Source: a virus
DNA length: 50,124 bases
Direction: 5' to 3' (one strand)
IMG/VR virus record: IMGVR_UViG_3300032241_002034
Span: 1-50,124 of that record
Notes under the pieces: generated by a model
Database searches by the model: none
What the model saw: only the letters and a program-made list of their open reading frames with translations
Told to the model about the DNA's origin: nothing
Part shown: positions 7,319 through 14,747 of the stretch, in pieces
How the letters are laid out: every line of letters starts with the position of its first letter
How positions within the stretch are numbered: the stretch's first letter is position 1
Made by a program: the position numbers and the translations under genes

Positions 7319-8091
7319 TAATCCTCTAATAAAGATGTATCGTAATCTAATTTAGATTCATATACTCGGTTAGATACAGTATGGTATTTGTGACAATCAT
7401 TACATTGTAACTGTATGCGCGGTGTACCAGCTGCAGTATAACGTTTTTGTGAGAATTTCATATCTACGCCTCCACATTCAGGGCAAGAATATTTTTCACC
7501 ACCTGCTGCAACACCATGATGTGTTTTAGAAGGAATATAAGTAGCCATTTCGTTGTATACTTGTTCTAGTAACGTAACGTCACCTTTACAGTATTCAACC
7601 ATATAATCCAATGATTCTTTATCTTTATCTAATACTACTTTTTTCCATAAATCATATCCAGTATGAATTTTAGCACCAATACCTAAAAATTTAGCTATAT
7701 AGTCTAATTTATTACTGTTAAATTTAAATTTAGAGCGAGCGCTCTTAAGTGTATCTAATGTAGTGTAGTTAGGAAATACTGGTATTCTGTGATATAAACA
7801 ACGTGTTCTAATCCAAGGTAAGTCAAATCTATCACCATTATGACCAATTAATTCGTCTGCTTCGTTAGCTACTTTAATAAATTTCTCTAATAAAGTTTTA
7901 TCGTTTTGATCTTTATCCCATTGCAAAGAATATACTTTATCTTCACCAGCCCATTTGTAACAAATACAAATAATTGCTCTTTCTTTAATTATGCTTTCGG
8001 GAGTAATGCTTAATTTATAACCTGCTGTCCAAAATAATCCAATGTTTGGACTTGTTTCAATGTCAAAAAATAACCTTTTGATTTGACTCAT
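7318..8091 (-). CDS. DnaQ-like 3'-5' exonuclease with zinc ribbon
   Basis: A 257-residue nuclease of the RNase H-like DEDD superfamily. Motif I is D10-I-E12 (FFDIETSP), motif II is GHNGDRFD with D90, and motif III is YCKGDVTLLEQVY with D171. These acidic residues bind two metal ions and remove nucleotides from 3' ends. The C-terminus adds a zinc ribbon, C203-x2-C206 and C230-x2-C233, which may guide nucleic-acid binding. It resembles the YprB/RNase_H_2 branch rather than polymerase proofreading domains. It has its own GGCAAAA promoter and lacks the tag. Likely replication, repair or RNA processing; the precise substrate is unknown. Confidence 0.85.
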   Translation of the reverse strand: MSQIKRLFFDIETSPNIGLFWTAGYKLSITPESIIKERAIICICYKWAGEDKVYSLQWDKDQNDKTLLEKFIKVANEADELIGHNGDRFDLPWIRTRCLYHRIPVFPNYTTLDTLKSARSKFKFNSNKLDYIAKFLGIGAKIHTGYDLWKKVVLDKDKESLDYMVEYCKGDVTLLEQVYNEMATYIPSKTHHGVAAGGEKYSCPECGGVDMKFSQKRYTAAGTPRIQLQCNDCHKYHTVSNRVYESKLDYDTSLLED

Positions 8092-8112
8092 GTATTGTTT
8101 TATTAATTACGA

Positions 8113-8135
8113 TAAATATAGTATGTAATTTTGCC
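8113..8135 (-). promoter_or_regulatory. GGCAAAA-N8-TATATTTA promoter
   Basis: GGCAAAA (8129-8135) and TATATTTA (8113-8120) precede the exonuclease ATG by 21 bases. Confidence 0.6.
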
Positions 8136-8148
8136 TAAACCAAGTTTA

Positions 8149-8361
8149 TTACCCTAGTTCTTCAAAATCATCATCTCTATCTATGTAAAAAGTGTCAGTA
8201 ACACCTTTATCATTAGATAAATGTAATTTAATATCGTTGCCTATTGGCCTAATTTGATCTACAGTTACTTTATCACCTTTTTTAAAATTACCTATTTCAC
8301 CGGATAACGTAAACACATCACTAACTTTAATAGATATAGCTTTAATTTCGCTTAATTTCAT
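8149..8361 (-). CDS. Small SH3-like hypothetical protein
   Basis: A 70-residue protein. It begins MKLSEIKAISIKVSD, with a possible short tag (L3-S4-E5), and continues as an all-beta domain: FTLSGEIGNFKKGDKVTVDQI, then IKLHLSNDKGVTDTFYID. The GxFKKGDKVTV pattern is typical of SH3/KOW-like barrels that bind nucleic acid or protein. It follows the 8372-8950 gene by ten bases. No family assigned. Confidence 0.6.
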   Translation of the reverse strand: MKLSEIKAISIKVSDVFTLSGEIGNFKKGDKVTVDQIRPIGNDIKLHLSNDKGVTDTFYIDRDDDFEELG

Positions 8362-8371
8362 TTTATATATT

Positions 8372-8950
8372 TTAAGTTGTTTCTTCTTCAGGTGTTGGTG
8401 TTTCTTCTTCAGGAGCCGGAGTTGGAGCTGGAGCTGCGCCTGCTGGAGGTGCTGTTGTTTCAGGACCAGCTGCTGCTAATTCAGGACCTAATTCTGCTGC
8501 TGATGTACCCGGTGCTTCAGGAGCTGGTGCTCCAGGAGCTGCTGGTGTAGCAGGTGCTTGTTCTTTACCCTCTGATGGAGCGTAATTTAATTCTAATAAG
8601 TCTGCTATAGCTTGAGATGCACTTTCTTGGTGACCAATATTCATCATATTGTATTTCTTACCAGCTATTTTTACATCCCATTTTTTATTACCTAAATACT
8701 TAATATTAAAATCTTGTCCATTAATTAAATCAACTTTGAAAGTTGTTGGTTTTGGAGCAATAATTTCAATATTGTTAACGTAGCGACCAAAAGCAGGAGA
8801 CATTAATTCTTCTATTACCTTTTTTAAACCAGGAAAGCGGTGCACCAAGTACATCGCTTTTTCTGCTTTTCGCTGTTGTTCTTCTTGCTCTTTAAGAGCT
8901 TTTTTAACAGCTACCTTAACGTATTTTTCTAATATTAGTTTTTTGTTCAT
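8372..8950 (-). CDS. Tagged protein with Ala/Pro-rich tail
   Basis: A 192-residue protein. Residues 1-21 form a basic amphipathic helix (MNKKLILEKYVKVAVKKALKE) with tag-like I-L-E and L-K-E sites. Residues about 30-125 are an alpha/beta domain including FKVDLINGQDFNIKYLGNKK. Residues about 128-192 are a low-complexity Ala/Pro/Glu tail that ends PTPEEETT. Start and stop touch neighbouring genes (overlap of one base with 8950-9423), indicating an operon. Function unknown. Confidence 0.65.
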   Translation of the reverse strand: MNKKLILEKYVKVAVKKALKEQEEQQRKAEKAMYLVHRFPGLKKVIEELMSPAFGRYVNNIEIIAPKPTTFKVDLINGQDFNIKYLGNKKWDVKIAGKKYNMMNIGHQESASQAIADLLELNYAPSEGKEQAPATPAAPGAPAPEAPGTSAAELGPELAAAGPETTAPPAGAAPAPTPAPEEETPTPEEETT

Positions 8951-9423
8951 TATATTTCTTCTGATTCTTCAGCTTCTTCTTCAGCTATAGATTCTTTAAC
9001 GCTATGAATGTAATCTGATGCTAATGTAATATAAGCTGCTATCCAACCTGGAAGTTCATCTTCTGGGCTGATTAATTGATAAAGTTTAGAACCAGCCATT
9101 AACATACTGCGTAATTCAGCTTTAGCCATTTCACCATTAGGACCTTGATTTTCCTTCATTGCCATTGCTTTAGCAATTGCAGCACGGTGTTTCATAATAT
9201 ATTTATCTTGGCTATTTACTTTACCATCGTTATTAACGTCAGCGTCTTCATGGCCAACAGGATCTAATGTTTCGTGAACGCCCATAGCTTTAGAAGTTGC
9301 AATTGCACCTGCTTTAGCACTAGACATACCTTTTTTCTTTAATTTATCATATATCTTACCACGCTTCTTTATTTCAGAAGATGTCATATGTGCTTCAGAT
9401 AATAAATTAGATAACTTTATCAT
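8950..9423 (-). CDS. Tagged EF-hand-like calcium-binding protein
   Basis: A 157-residue protein. The tag is residues 1-10 (MIKLSNLLSE, L8-S9-E10). A basic helical segment follows (YDKLKKKGMSSAKAGAIATS, about 25-44). Residues 62-73, DVNNDGKVNSQD, fit the 12-residue EF-hand/dockerin loop with Asp/Asn ligands at positions 1, 3, 5, 9 and 12, so calcium binding is likely. The C-terminal third is helical and acidic. Start and stop overlap both neighbours by one base. Function unknown. Confidence 0.7.
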   Translation of the reverse strand: MIKLSNLLSEAHMTSSEIKKRGKIYDKLKKKGMSSAKAGAIATSKAMGVHETLDPVGHEDADVNNDGKVNSQDKYIMKHRAAIAKAMAMKENQGPNGEMAKAELRSMLMAGSKLYQLISPEDELPGWIAAYITLASDYIHSVKESIAEEEAEESEEI

Positions 9424-9965
9424 TATTTCTTGAATTTATTCTTTTCCCAATATCCTTTAGGTAAACCTTCTTCTTTTACTCTAGCGGTTTGTTTAGCAGT
9501 TGGACCTGTACCAGCGCCATGCATTTTAGCGTTAGCTACAGCACCAGCAATTTTAGTAGCAGCTTCTTTAGATTTATGACCTTTCTTTTCAATACTTTTT
9601 TCTACTGATGTAAAAGATTCTTCTAAACTTTTCATTTGCTCTTCTAATTCAGCTTTCTTTTCTTCTAAATCTTGAATGCTTTTTTCTAAATCATCATGTA
9701 AATCACTAATGATTTCTGGAGTAACAAAATGGTGCATATTCACAGGAACAGCAGCTTTAATTTCTTTTACTTCATTGATATCTTCTTCAATTTTATTAAT
9801 TTTAGCTTGTAAAGCGGCTTTATCACCAGCTTCATCAATCATCTTTAAACGATTTTCTACTGATGCACTATGTTTAGATTTCTTAGGTGCTTTTTTAGTT
9901 GCTTTTTTATCTTTAGCTTCTGCTATTAAACTACGCACGTATAGACGTAATGCTGAATTGTTCAT
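9423..9965 (-). CDS. Tagged coiled-coil protein
   Basis: A 180-residue, lysine-rich protein. The N-terminus MNNSALRLYVRSLIAEAK carries SLIAE|A, nearly the T4 sequence FIAE|A. Residues about 20-35 are very basic (KKATKKAPKKSKHS). Residues about 50-130 form a long coiled coil with EEDINEVKEIK and DLEEKKAELEEQMKSLEE. The C-terminus is Gly/Ala-rich and basic, ending YWEKNKFKK. A DNA-associated internal head protein would fit this composition; that is inference. First gene of the block 9965-8372. Confidence 0.7.
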   Translation of the reverse strand: MNNSALRLYVRSLIAEAKDKKATKKAPKKSKHSASVENRLKMIDEAGDKAALQAKINKIEEDINEVKEIKAAVPVNMHHFVTPEIISDLHDDLEKSIQDLEEKKAELEEQMKSLEESFTSVEKSIEKKGHKSKEAATKIAGAVANAKMHGAGTGPTAKQTARVKEEGLPKGYWEKNKFKK

Positions 9966-9984
9966 TTATTTTATGTTTATATGT

Positions 9985-9993
9985 ATAAATATT
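9985..9993 (-). promoter_or_regulatory. AATATTTAT late-type element
   Basis: Coding-strand AATATTTAT ends 19 bases before ATG 9965 and sits just past the stop of the preceding gene. Confidence 0.45.
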
Positions 9994-9999
9994 ATATTA

Positions 10000-10782
10000 T
10001 TACCATTTACGACAAGACCAATAGTTGGCTTTCCAACGTGGTCCCGGGCTATCACAATGATGTCTTTTACGATATGCATTACGATGTTTAGGATTGTTAC
10101 GTTTAATATTCATGCCGTGAGCACCAAAATTAACTTTAACAACTTTACCCTTATTATTTTTAACGTATACTTTAAATTTTTTAGTATCACCTTGCATTGG
10201 TTTACCTAACGTTACTTTTCTACCATGATATTCAGCTTCAGTAATACAATCACAAGTAGCTTCAGCTAAGAATGTTTGATATTCTTTCATGAATTGAATA
10301 AACTCTTTTAAGTCTTGTTCGTTTTCAACATCATATTCATCTATATCACCATATAAAGGACCATTATCGTGTCCACATTTATGACAAACGTATGTATCTT
10401 TACCTCCGTTTTCTATTTCCCATTGCCATCCACAATCTTCACAAGTAACAGTTGTTTCTTCATTTTCGTTAATAGGTACACAATTAGGTACCATTCTACC
10501 GTTTTTTTCTTTTTCACCAATTTGTTTATAACCTTTCCAACATGGTGATTTTTCAGCTAATATTTCGTCTATTTCACTTGTTAAATATTTTACAGCACCT
10601 GTTTTTAAATCAGCTTTAAGATTGCCTTTGTACGTTACAGGTGTATCACTTCCTACATATTGTATTGTAGCTTCTCCAGTAGTGTAAAGATTTTTAGCGT
10701 TTACTACTTTGAATTTTTTACCATTCTTATCTACGTAATAATCTACTCGATCTTCATTTAATATGTTTAGTAGCTTTATCAT
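10000..10782 (-). CDS. Tagged mosaic protein: zinc ribbon plus DUF5872-like C-terminus
   Basis: A 260-residue protein starting at ATG 10782; longer frames upstream only read through the previous gene. Residues 1-10 (MIKLLNILNE) are the tag. Residues 81-103 hold CWKGYKQIGEKEKNGRMVPN and CVP, a motif I recognise from many marine phage proteins. Residues 114-136 are a zinc ribbon, C114-x2-C117 and C133-x2-C136. Residues about 185-260 (KKFKVYVKNNKGKVVKVNFG to KANYWSCRKW) resemble DUF5872, also phage-associated and of unknown function. The whole looks like a fusion of phage cassettes. Confidence 0.75.
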   Translation of the reverse strand: MIKLLNILNEDRVDYYVDKNGKKFKVVNAKNLYTTGEATIQYVGSDTPVTYKGNLKADLKTGAVKYLTSEIDEILAEKSPCWKGYKQIGEKEKNGRMVPNCVPINENEETTVTCEDCGWQWEIENGGKDTYVCHKCGHDNGPLYGDIDEYDVENEQDLKEFIQFMKEYQTFLAEATCDCITEAEYHGRKVTLGKPMQGDTKKFKVYVKNNKGKVVKVNFGAHGMNIKRNNPKHRNAYRKRHHCDSPGPRWKANYWSCRKW

Positions 10783-10783
10783 A

Positions 10784-11035
10784 TTAATTTGTTGGCTCCC
10801 ACCAATCAGAGCAATATTCTTTAGGGTTAAACGGTAATACTTTTTGGCCTGACCATTCTTGATAATGTTCATTTCCACATTCCCACTCACCTAATTCTTC
10901 ATTATTTTCAAAATAGCGGCAATTAGCACAACAAGCACCTCCTTCAGGTACTCTCATTGCTGGTTTATGGTCTTTAGGTAATTCGTACTTACCTCCACCA
11001 TATTCTTCTTTTAATAAGTCAGTTAATTTAATCAT
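10784..11035 (-). CDS. Tagged small cysteine protein, HiPIP-like motif
   Basis: An 83-residue protein. The tag is MIKLTDLLKE with L8-K9-E10. Cysteines at 35, 36, 39, 53 and 75 lie in the pattern PEGGACCANCRYF, WECGN, EYCSDWW. The spacing and the final YCSDW resemble high-potential iron-sulfur proteins, so a [4Fe-4S] cluster is possible; a zinc site is the alternative. If packaged, it would be a metalloprotein carried in the head. It abuts the next gene with a one-base gap. Confidence 0.65.
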   Translation of the reverse strand: MIKLTDLLKEEYGGGKYELPKDHKPAMRVPEGGACCANCRYFENNEELGEWECGNEHYQEWSGQKVLPFNPKEYCSDWWEPTN

Positions 11036-11310
11036 TAGAAGTCAGGTTCGTTGTTTGTATGAATATTAGCCATTGGAGAACCTTTATCAACACCTTGTCT
11101 ATCATATTTGGTATGATGTTTTTCATGCGCTGAATCGGCATGCATCATTATGTCTGAGGTGTATTTTGCTATAAATTCAGGATCATTTGTTTCAAGGATT
11201 TTTTCGCATAACTCTTTAATTTTGTTAATATGATCACGCCAATGCATTTGATGATATTCGGGATCGGGGTGGTTTTCTGTTTCCACCAACATGTCCATTA
11301 GTTTAATCAT
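11035..11310 (-). CDS. Tagged small histidine-rich helical protein
   Basis: A 91-residue protein beginning with the ten-residue tag MIKLMDMLVE (L8-V9-E10). The rest is helical and rich in His (HPDPEYHQMHWRDHINKIKE and ADSAHEKHHTKYD), which hints at metal binding but fits no motif I know. It overlaps the upstream gene by eight bases and the downstream one by one, so it is part of an operon. Confidence 0.65.
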   Translation of the reverse strand: MIKLMDMLVETENHPDPEYHQMHWRDHINKIKELCEKILETNDPEFIAKYTSDIMMHADSAHEKHHTKYDRQGVDKGSPMANIHTNNEPDF

Positions 11311-11593
11311 GATTTTTTAATTTAGCATTTTCGGCTGATAAGAATTCAACTTTTATTTTTAATTCGGCTACGGAAGCAGTTAATTTAAGAATTAAACCAC
11401 GCATTTCGTCTTTTTCTTTACCCGCAGCCTCTAATAATGCTTCTAGTTTAGCTATACGATCTCTACAATCATGACGGATGAATTGTTCATCTCTTTCTCT
11501 AGTTTCAGCACGTTTTTCATAGAAACGCCAAGCCGACGCTCCTCCCAAAACCGTTATAGCTGTTATAGCTACTGACCAGATATTTGCATCCAT
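11303..11593 (-). CDS. Membrane-anchored coiled-coil protein
   Basis: A 96-residue protein with one N-terminal membrane helix (WSVAITAITVLGGASAW, about 6-22), then a charged coiled coil (KRAETRERDEQF; LEALLEAAGKEKDEMRGLIL; AELKIKVEFLSAENAKLKN). The topology matches many phage holin-accessory or i-spanin-like proteins, but no lysis genes adjoin it. It starts a small operon running to 10000 behind an AATATTTAT element. Function uncertain. Confidence 0.65.
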   Translation of the reverse strand: MDANIWSVAITAITVLGGASAWRFYEKRAETRERDEQFIRHDCRDRIAKLEALLEAAGKEKDEMRGLILKLTASVAELKIKVEFLSAENAKLKNHD

Positions 11594-11624
11594 TTATAGA
11601 AGTATTAACAATTAGTTATTACCT

Positions 11625-11633
11625 ATAAATATT
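11625..11633 (-). promoter_or_regulatory. AATATTTAT late-type element
   Basis: Coding-strand AATATTTAT ends 31 bases before ATG 11593 and overlaps the TAA of the upstream gene. Confidence 0.4.
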
Positions 11634-12216
11634 ATGAGCCCACAGCATCCTTAAGTTTTTGAATGTATTCTTGTATTTCTCCTATTAGTTGTTGTTTATT
11701 TCCATCTTTACCTTTCCAAGTTTCAATATCACCATCTTCAGTTACAAATGAATCGTTAGATTGTTCCATTAATAATTCTAATAATACATCCTCCATTTCT
11801 TTAATATGAACTCTAGCGCCTTGACGAATTATGGATAATTGATATTCATCAAATAAACCTTCTTTTTTTAATTGAGCTTCATGTTCAATAACACAATCTA
11901 AACATTTTTGATGAATAGAATACATGTATTTATCAGATTGACCTTTAGTCATTGGTTTTTTACAATTAGGACATACTAAAGGCATAACAACCATACGTTT
12001 TACTTCGTCAAAACGAGTTACAGTTTGCTTTAAACCATTTTTAATAGTCCATTGTTTACCATCTTGTTCCCAAACATCACCTTCTTTATGCTCTACATAT
12101 CCAGCAGTATAACCTACTTGAACACCTGTCTTAGCACCATAATCTTTTGTAATAATATTTCGCATGCGTTGTACGTCACGTTCTTTAAACTGACGTTGCA
12201 TCATTGAATCGCTCAT
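11632..12216 (-). CDS. Zinc-finger phage protein of unknown function
   Basis: A 194-residue protein. The first part is basic and includes QFKERDVQRMRNII and a WEQDGKQWTIKNGLKQTV segment. A zinc site is formed by C82-x2-C85 (CPNCKKPM) and C105-x2-C108 (HQKCLDC). The C-terminal half is acidic and helical (KEMEDVLLELLMEQ). I recognise the CPxCxxPM...HxKCxDC pattern from other T4-like phages, where the role is unknown. The ATG overlaps the stop of the nucleotidase gene (ATGA), so translation is coupled. Confidence 0.7.
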   Translation of the reverse strand: MSDSMMQRQFKERDVQRMRNIITKDYGAKTGVQVGYTAGYVEHKEGDVWEQDGKQWTIKNGLKQTVTRFDEVKRMVVMPLVCPNCKKPMTKGQSDKYMYSIHQKCLDCVIEHEAQLKKEGLFDEYQLSIIRQGARVHIKEMEDVLLELLMEQSNDSFVTEDGDIETWKGKDGNKQQLIGEIQEYIQKLKDAVGS

Positions 12217-12680
12217 AGACCTAATTTTTTAAGTTCACTAATTGTATTTGTTGCTGAGGTATGATGTATACCTATTCCACCTTTATTTTTCCATTCTTTA
12301 ATTGTTACTTCCATATCATCAATTAGTATATGTTCTGGAGCAGCAAATCGCTGTTTTTCATGTCTTGGGTAAAAATATACTTTATCATATTGGTTTGGAA
12401 TATGAATCTTTAACCAAGCATCTTTACCAACTTTAGATGTAATACTACGAGAGGGAGAAGATAAAATATTAGGTTTATATTTCCTAATATAATTCCATAA
12501 CGTGTGTCCATCAGACATCCACTCTAGATTAGCCCAAAATGCGGGACCCTCATTATCTATTGGAGCCCAAAATGAACTATCTCCTTTGACATAAGTAGAA
12601 GTATCTACTCTTGTTAAATCGTAATAACCTTTTTCAAAATTGACAAGGACACCGTCCATATCACAATATATTGTATACAT
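12213..12680 (-). CDS. HAD-family 5'(3')-deoxyribonucleotidase-like protein
   Basis: A 155-residue HAD phosphatase. The catalytic motif DMDGVLVNFE has the nucleophile D7 and acid/base D9. Size and the later HILIDDMEVTIKEW segment fit the deoxyribonucleotidase (NT5C) family, which removes phosphate from deoxynucleoside monophosphates. In a phage it would adjust nucleotide pools during DNA synthesis. It precedes the zinc-finger gene with a four-base overlap and follows the 675-residue gene by 13 bases. Confidence 0.8.
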   Translation of the reverse strand: MYTIYCDMDGVLVNFEKGYYDLTRVDTSTYVKGDSSFWAPIDNEGPAFWANLEWMSDGHTLWNYIRKYKPNILSSPSRSITSKVGKDAWLKIHIPNQYDKVYFYPRHEKQRFAAPEHILIDDMEVTIKEWKNKGGIGIHHTSATNTISELKKLGL

Positions 12681-12693
12681 AACTTAATTTATT

Positions 12694-14721
12694 TTACATG
12701 TCTTCAAATTCATCGTTATAATTTTCTATAACCATGACATCTACTTTAATAGGATTAGTAATATTAAATACTTCTTTTTCAGGAAAAAGACTTAATTTAG
12801 TTATAAAATTTGGATTAAAATACAAATCAGCATCACCTGCTTTAGCTCTCATTACTGCTGGTTCTCCTCCATTACGCTCTGCTGTAGATACAGCAAAAGT
12901 AGCTGCAGTATAGTAATCTGTACTCCATGATTGTACTTTACGCTTGGAAGAATATTCTTGATTTAATATTATTTCACCTTGTTTATAAAATTCAGTTTCG
13001 GAACCCTTTAATAATTTTTGTAAATTTGATTTACTTATTGCTGTTCCTCTGTAAATATAACTTGTATCTGGTATTTTAGGATCTCCTATTTCTGGATATT
13101 CTCGTTTTATTTGTTTAAAAATAGGAATATATGAGTCTAAATTAATATTACTATACGTTGATGATTCAGAGTTAACATATTTTTTTAAAGTATTAAATAA
13201 AGCTCTTTCAGCAGGAGTATCTATTTCTTTTTCACTATCATACCATTTTATATCAACTCCAGATTCTTTATCCCCAAAAAGGTAATTCCCGAATTTTTTT
13301 TTTGCCTCGTAAATTTCAGTATGCTGTTGACCGAATTTTCTTAATAATACACCCGCTTGAGCGTTTGCTTCATTTTCAATTTCAGATCCAGTTTCACCAC
13401 TTCCTTGCTCAATTCTACCTTCTTCATCTTGTTTACGATGTACTAATTCATGTGCTAATGTTCTTAACGCATCAGCCATTACTCTATGACCAAAATATAG
13501 CCAAATTGACTTACTATTTGGATCAAAATATCCAAATGTATGTAATTCTTTAGCTTTTTCAGCATCATGAGATATAGTTAATTTAGGTACAGATTTTAAA
13601 CCTAATTCTTTAATAGCAAACTTTAAAAAAGCATGTATGGTATTATTTTGGTCTTTATGTAGTTTACCTTCAGTAATTGGCGGTGAAATACTACCATGCA
13701 TTTTCATATTAATATTACCTTGTAATACAGTAGGAATAGAACCTAATGCTCGGTAAATAGATAATATTACCTCACCTCCAACTAACCAATAACCTTGATT
13801 GTAATTTAATACTAAAGGTAAAGGAATATCATCACCGGATTTAATAGCATCAATATATGGTTTAGGATCAATACCTAATTTTAATGAATGTTGAATAGCA
13901 TCATCTAATGTTTTCATTTTATATGACTTACTATTCTGTAAGTTTTCCCACATTTCATCTGATAATACTACTTCATTTCCTGTTTCAAAAGCATATTGAA
14001 TGTCTGGTATAGGTATATTAAATGTTTCAGATGTTTTTTCAATCTTAGGCATTGCTTTTAATACTAAATCTTGATAAGGGCTAGTACTAGCTTCAGGTTG
14101 AGATTCATGCATTGAACCAGCTGTGTAATTCATGTATCTAGGATCTATCTTAGGTAATTCAGGTTGAATTTGTTTATCAATAGCAGCTAAAAAATCTATT
14201 ATAGAAATGCCTTCAGGAACATGTTCTTCAAAGTCTTTATCTTTATTATTTATAGCATTTTTTAAACCAAGATCATGTGCATCTTCTAATTCACTAGCGT
14301 CCATTAATTCTACGTTAGGATATTTATGCATACCTTTATAACGTTCCATTTCACCTCTACTTAAAGCAATAATGAATTTATCTTTTGGATTTGATCTTAC
14401 AATATCTAATATTTCAATCATAGGAGTACTACTTGAAATATCTACTTCGATATCTTTAGGTAATAAATCCTTATATAGATTCCAAACATTAACACTATGG
14501 TCAGCGGTAACACCGCCTTGACTATCAGGAGTTATTAATACTACTACTTGATTTGCTTTTTCACCTAATTCTCTAGCAACCTCAAAATTGCCTTTATGAG
14601 GTGGTTTATTTGTTGTTGGATATATCCCCACAACAGAACGTGCTTCTGTTTCTAGTAAAGTTGAAGCTAAGTATTTACCTAATTTTAGGCCAAGTGAGTC
14701 CACTTTATTCATAATTGCCAA
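12694..14721 (-). CDS. Multidomain protein: nucleotidylyltransferase-like, ParB-like, HExxH peptidase and ADP-ribosyltransferase
   Basis: A 675-residue protein with four visible parts. Residues 1-24 are a tag ending T-L-L-E. Residues about 29-150 resemble nucleotidylyltransferases (GIYPTTNKPPHKGN, a variant of HxGH). Residues about 297-335 (PLPLVLNYNQGYWLVGG) resemble ParB/Srx-like proteins. Residues 420-455 contain the zinc peptidase motif H424-E-L-V-H428 with a candidate third ligand near E447-E451. Residues about 550-655 fit an R-S-E ADP-ribosyltransferase: YRGT with R558, SWST at 598-601, and E648-K-E650. T4 Alt is likewise a packaged, tag-bearing ADP-ribosyltransferase that modifies host RNA polymerase. 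Packaging and injection are inference. Confidence 0.8.
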   Translation of the reverse strand: MAIMNKVDSLGLKLGKYLASTLLETEARSVVGIYPTTNKPPHKGNFEVARELGEKANQVVVLITPDSQGGVTADHSVNVWNLYKDLLPKDIEVDISSSTPMIEILDIVRSNPKDKFIIALSRGEMERYKGMHKYPNVELMDASELEDAHDLGLKNAINNKDKDFEEHVPEGISIIDFLAAIDKQIQPELPKIDPRYMNYTAGSMHESQPEASTSPYQDLVLKAMPKIEKTSETFNIPIPDIQYAFETGNEVVLSDEMWENLQNSKSYKMKTLDDAIQHSLKLGIDPKPYIDAIKSGDDIPLPLVLNYNQGYWLVGGEVILSIYRALGSIPTVLQGNINMKMHGSISPPITEGKLHKDQNNTIHAFLKFAIKELGLKSVPKLTISHDAEKAKELHTFGYFDPNSKSIWLYFGHRVMADALRTLAHELVHRKQDEEGRIEQGSGETGSEIENEANAQAGVLLRKFGQQHTEIYEAKKKFGNYLFGDKESGVDIKWYDSEKEIDTPAERALFNTLKKYVNSESSTYSNINLDSYIPIFKQIKREYPEIGDPKIPDTSYIYRGTAISKSNLQKLLKGSETEFYKQGEIILNQEYSSKRKVQSWSTDYYTAATFAVSTAERNGGEPAVMRAKAGDADLYFNPNFITKLSLFPEKEVFNITNPIKVDVMVIENYNDEFEDM

Positions 14722-14735
14722 TAGTTATTATATCT

Positions 14736-14744
14736 ATAAATATT
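14736..14744 (-). promoter_or_regulatory. AATATTTAT late-type element
   Basis: Coding-strand AATATTTAT ends 14 bases before ATG 14721, in the gap after the nuclease gene. Confidence 0.45.
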
Positions 14745-14747
14745 AAA

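Noticed and set aside
9676-10209. Plus-strand 177-codon frame
   Set aside because: Antisense shadow of the coiled-coil gene 9423-9965 and the 10000-10782 gene; composition follows the minus-strand codons.
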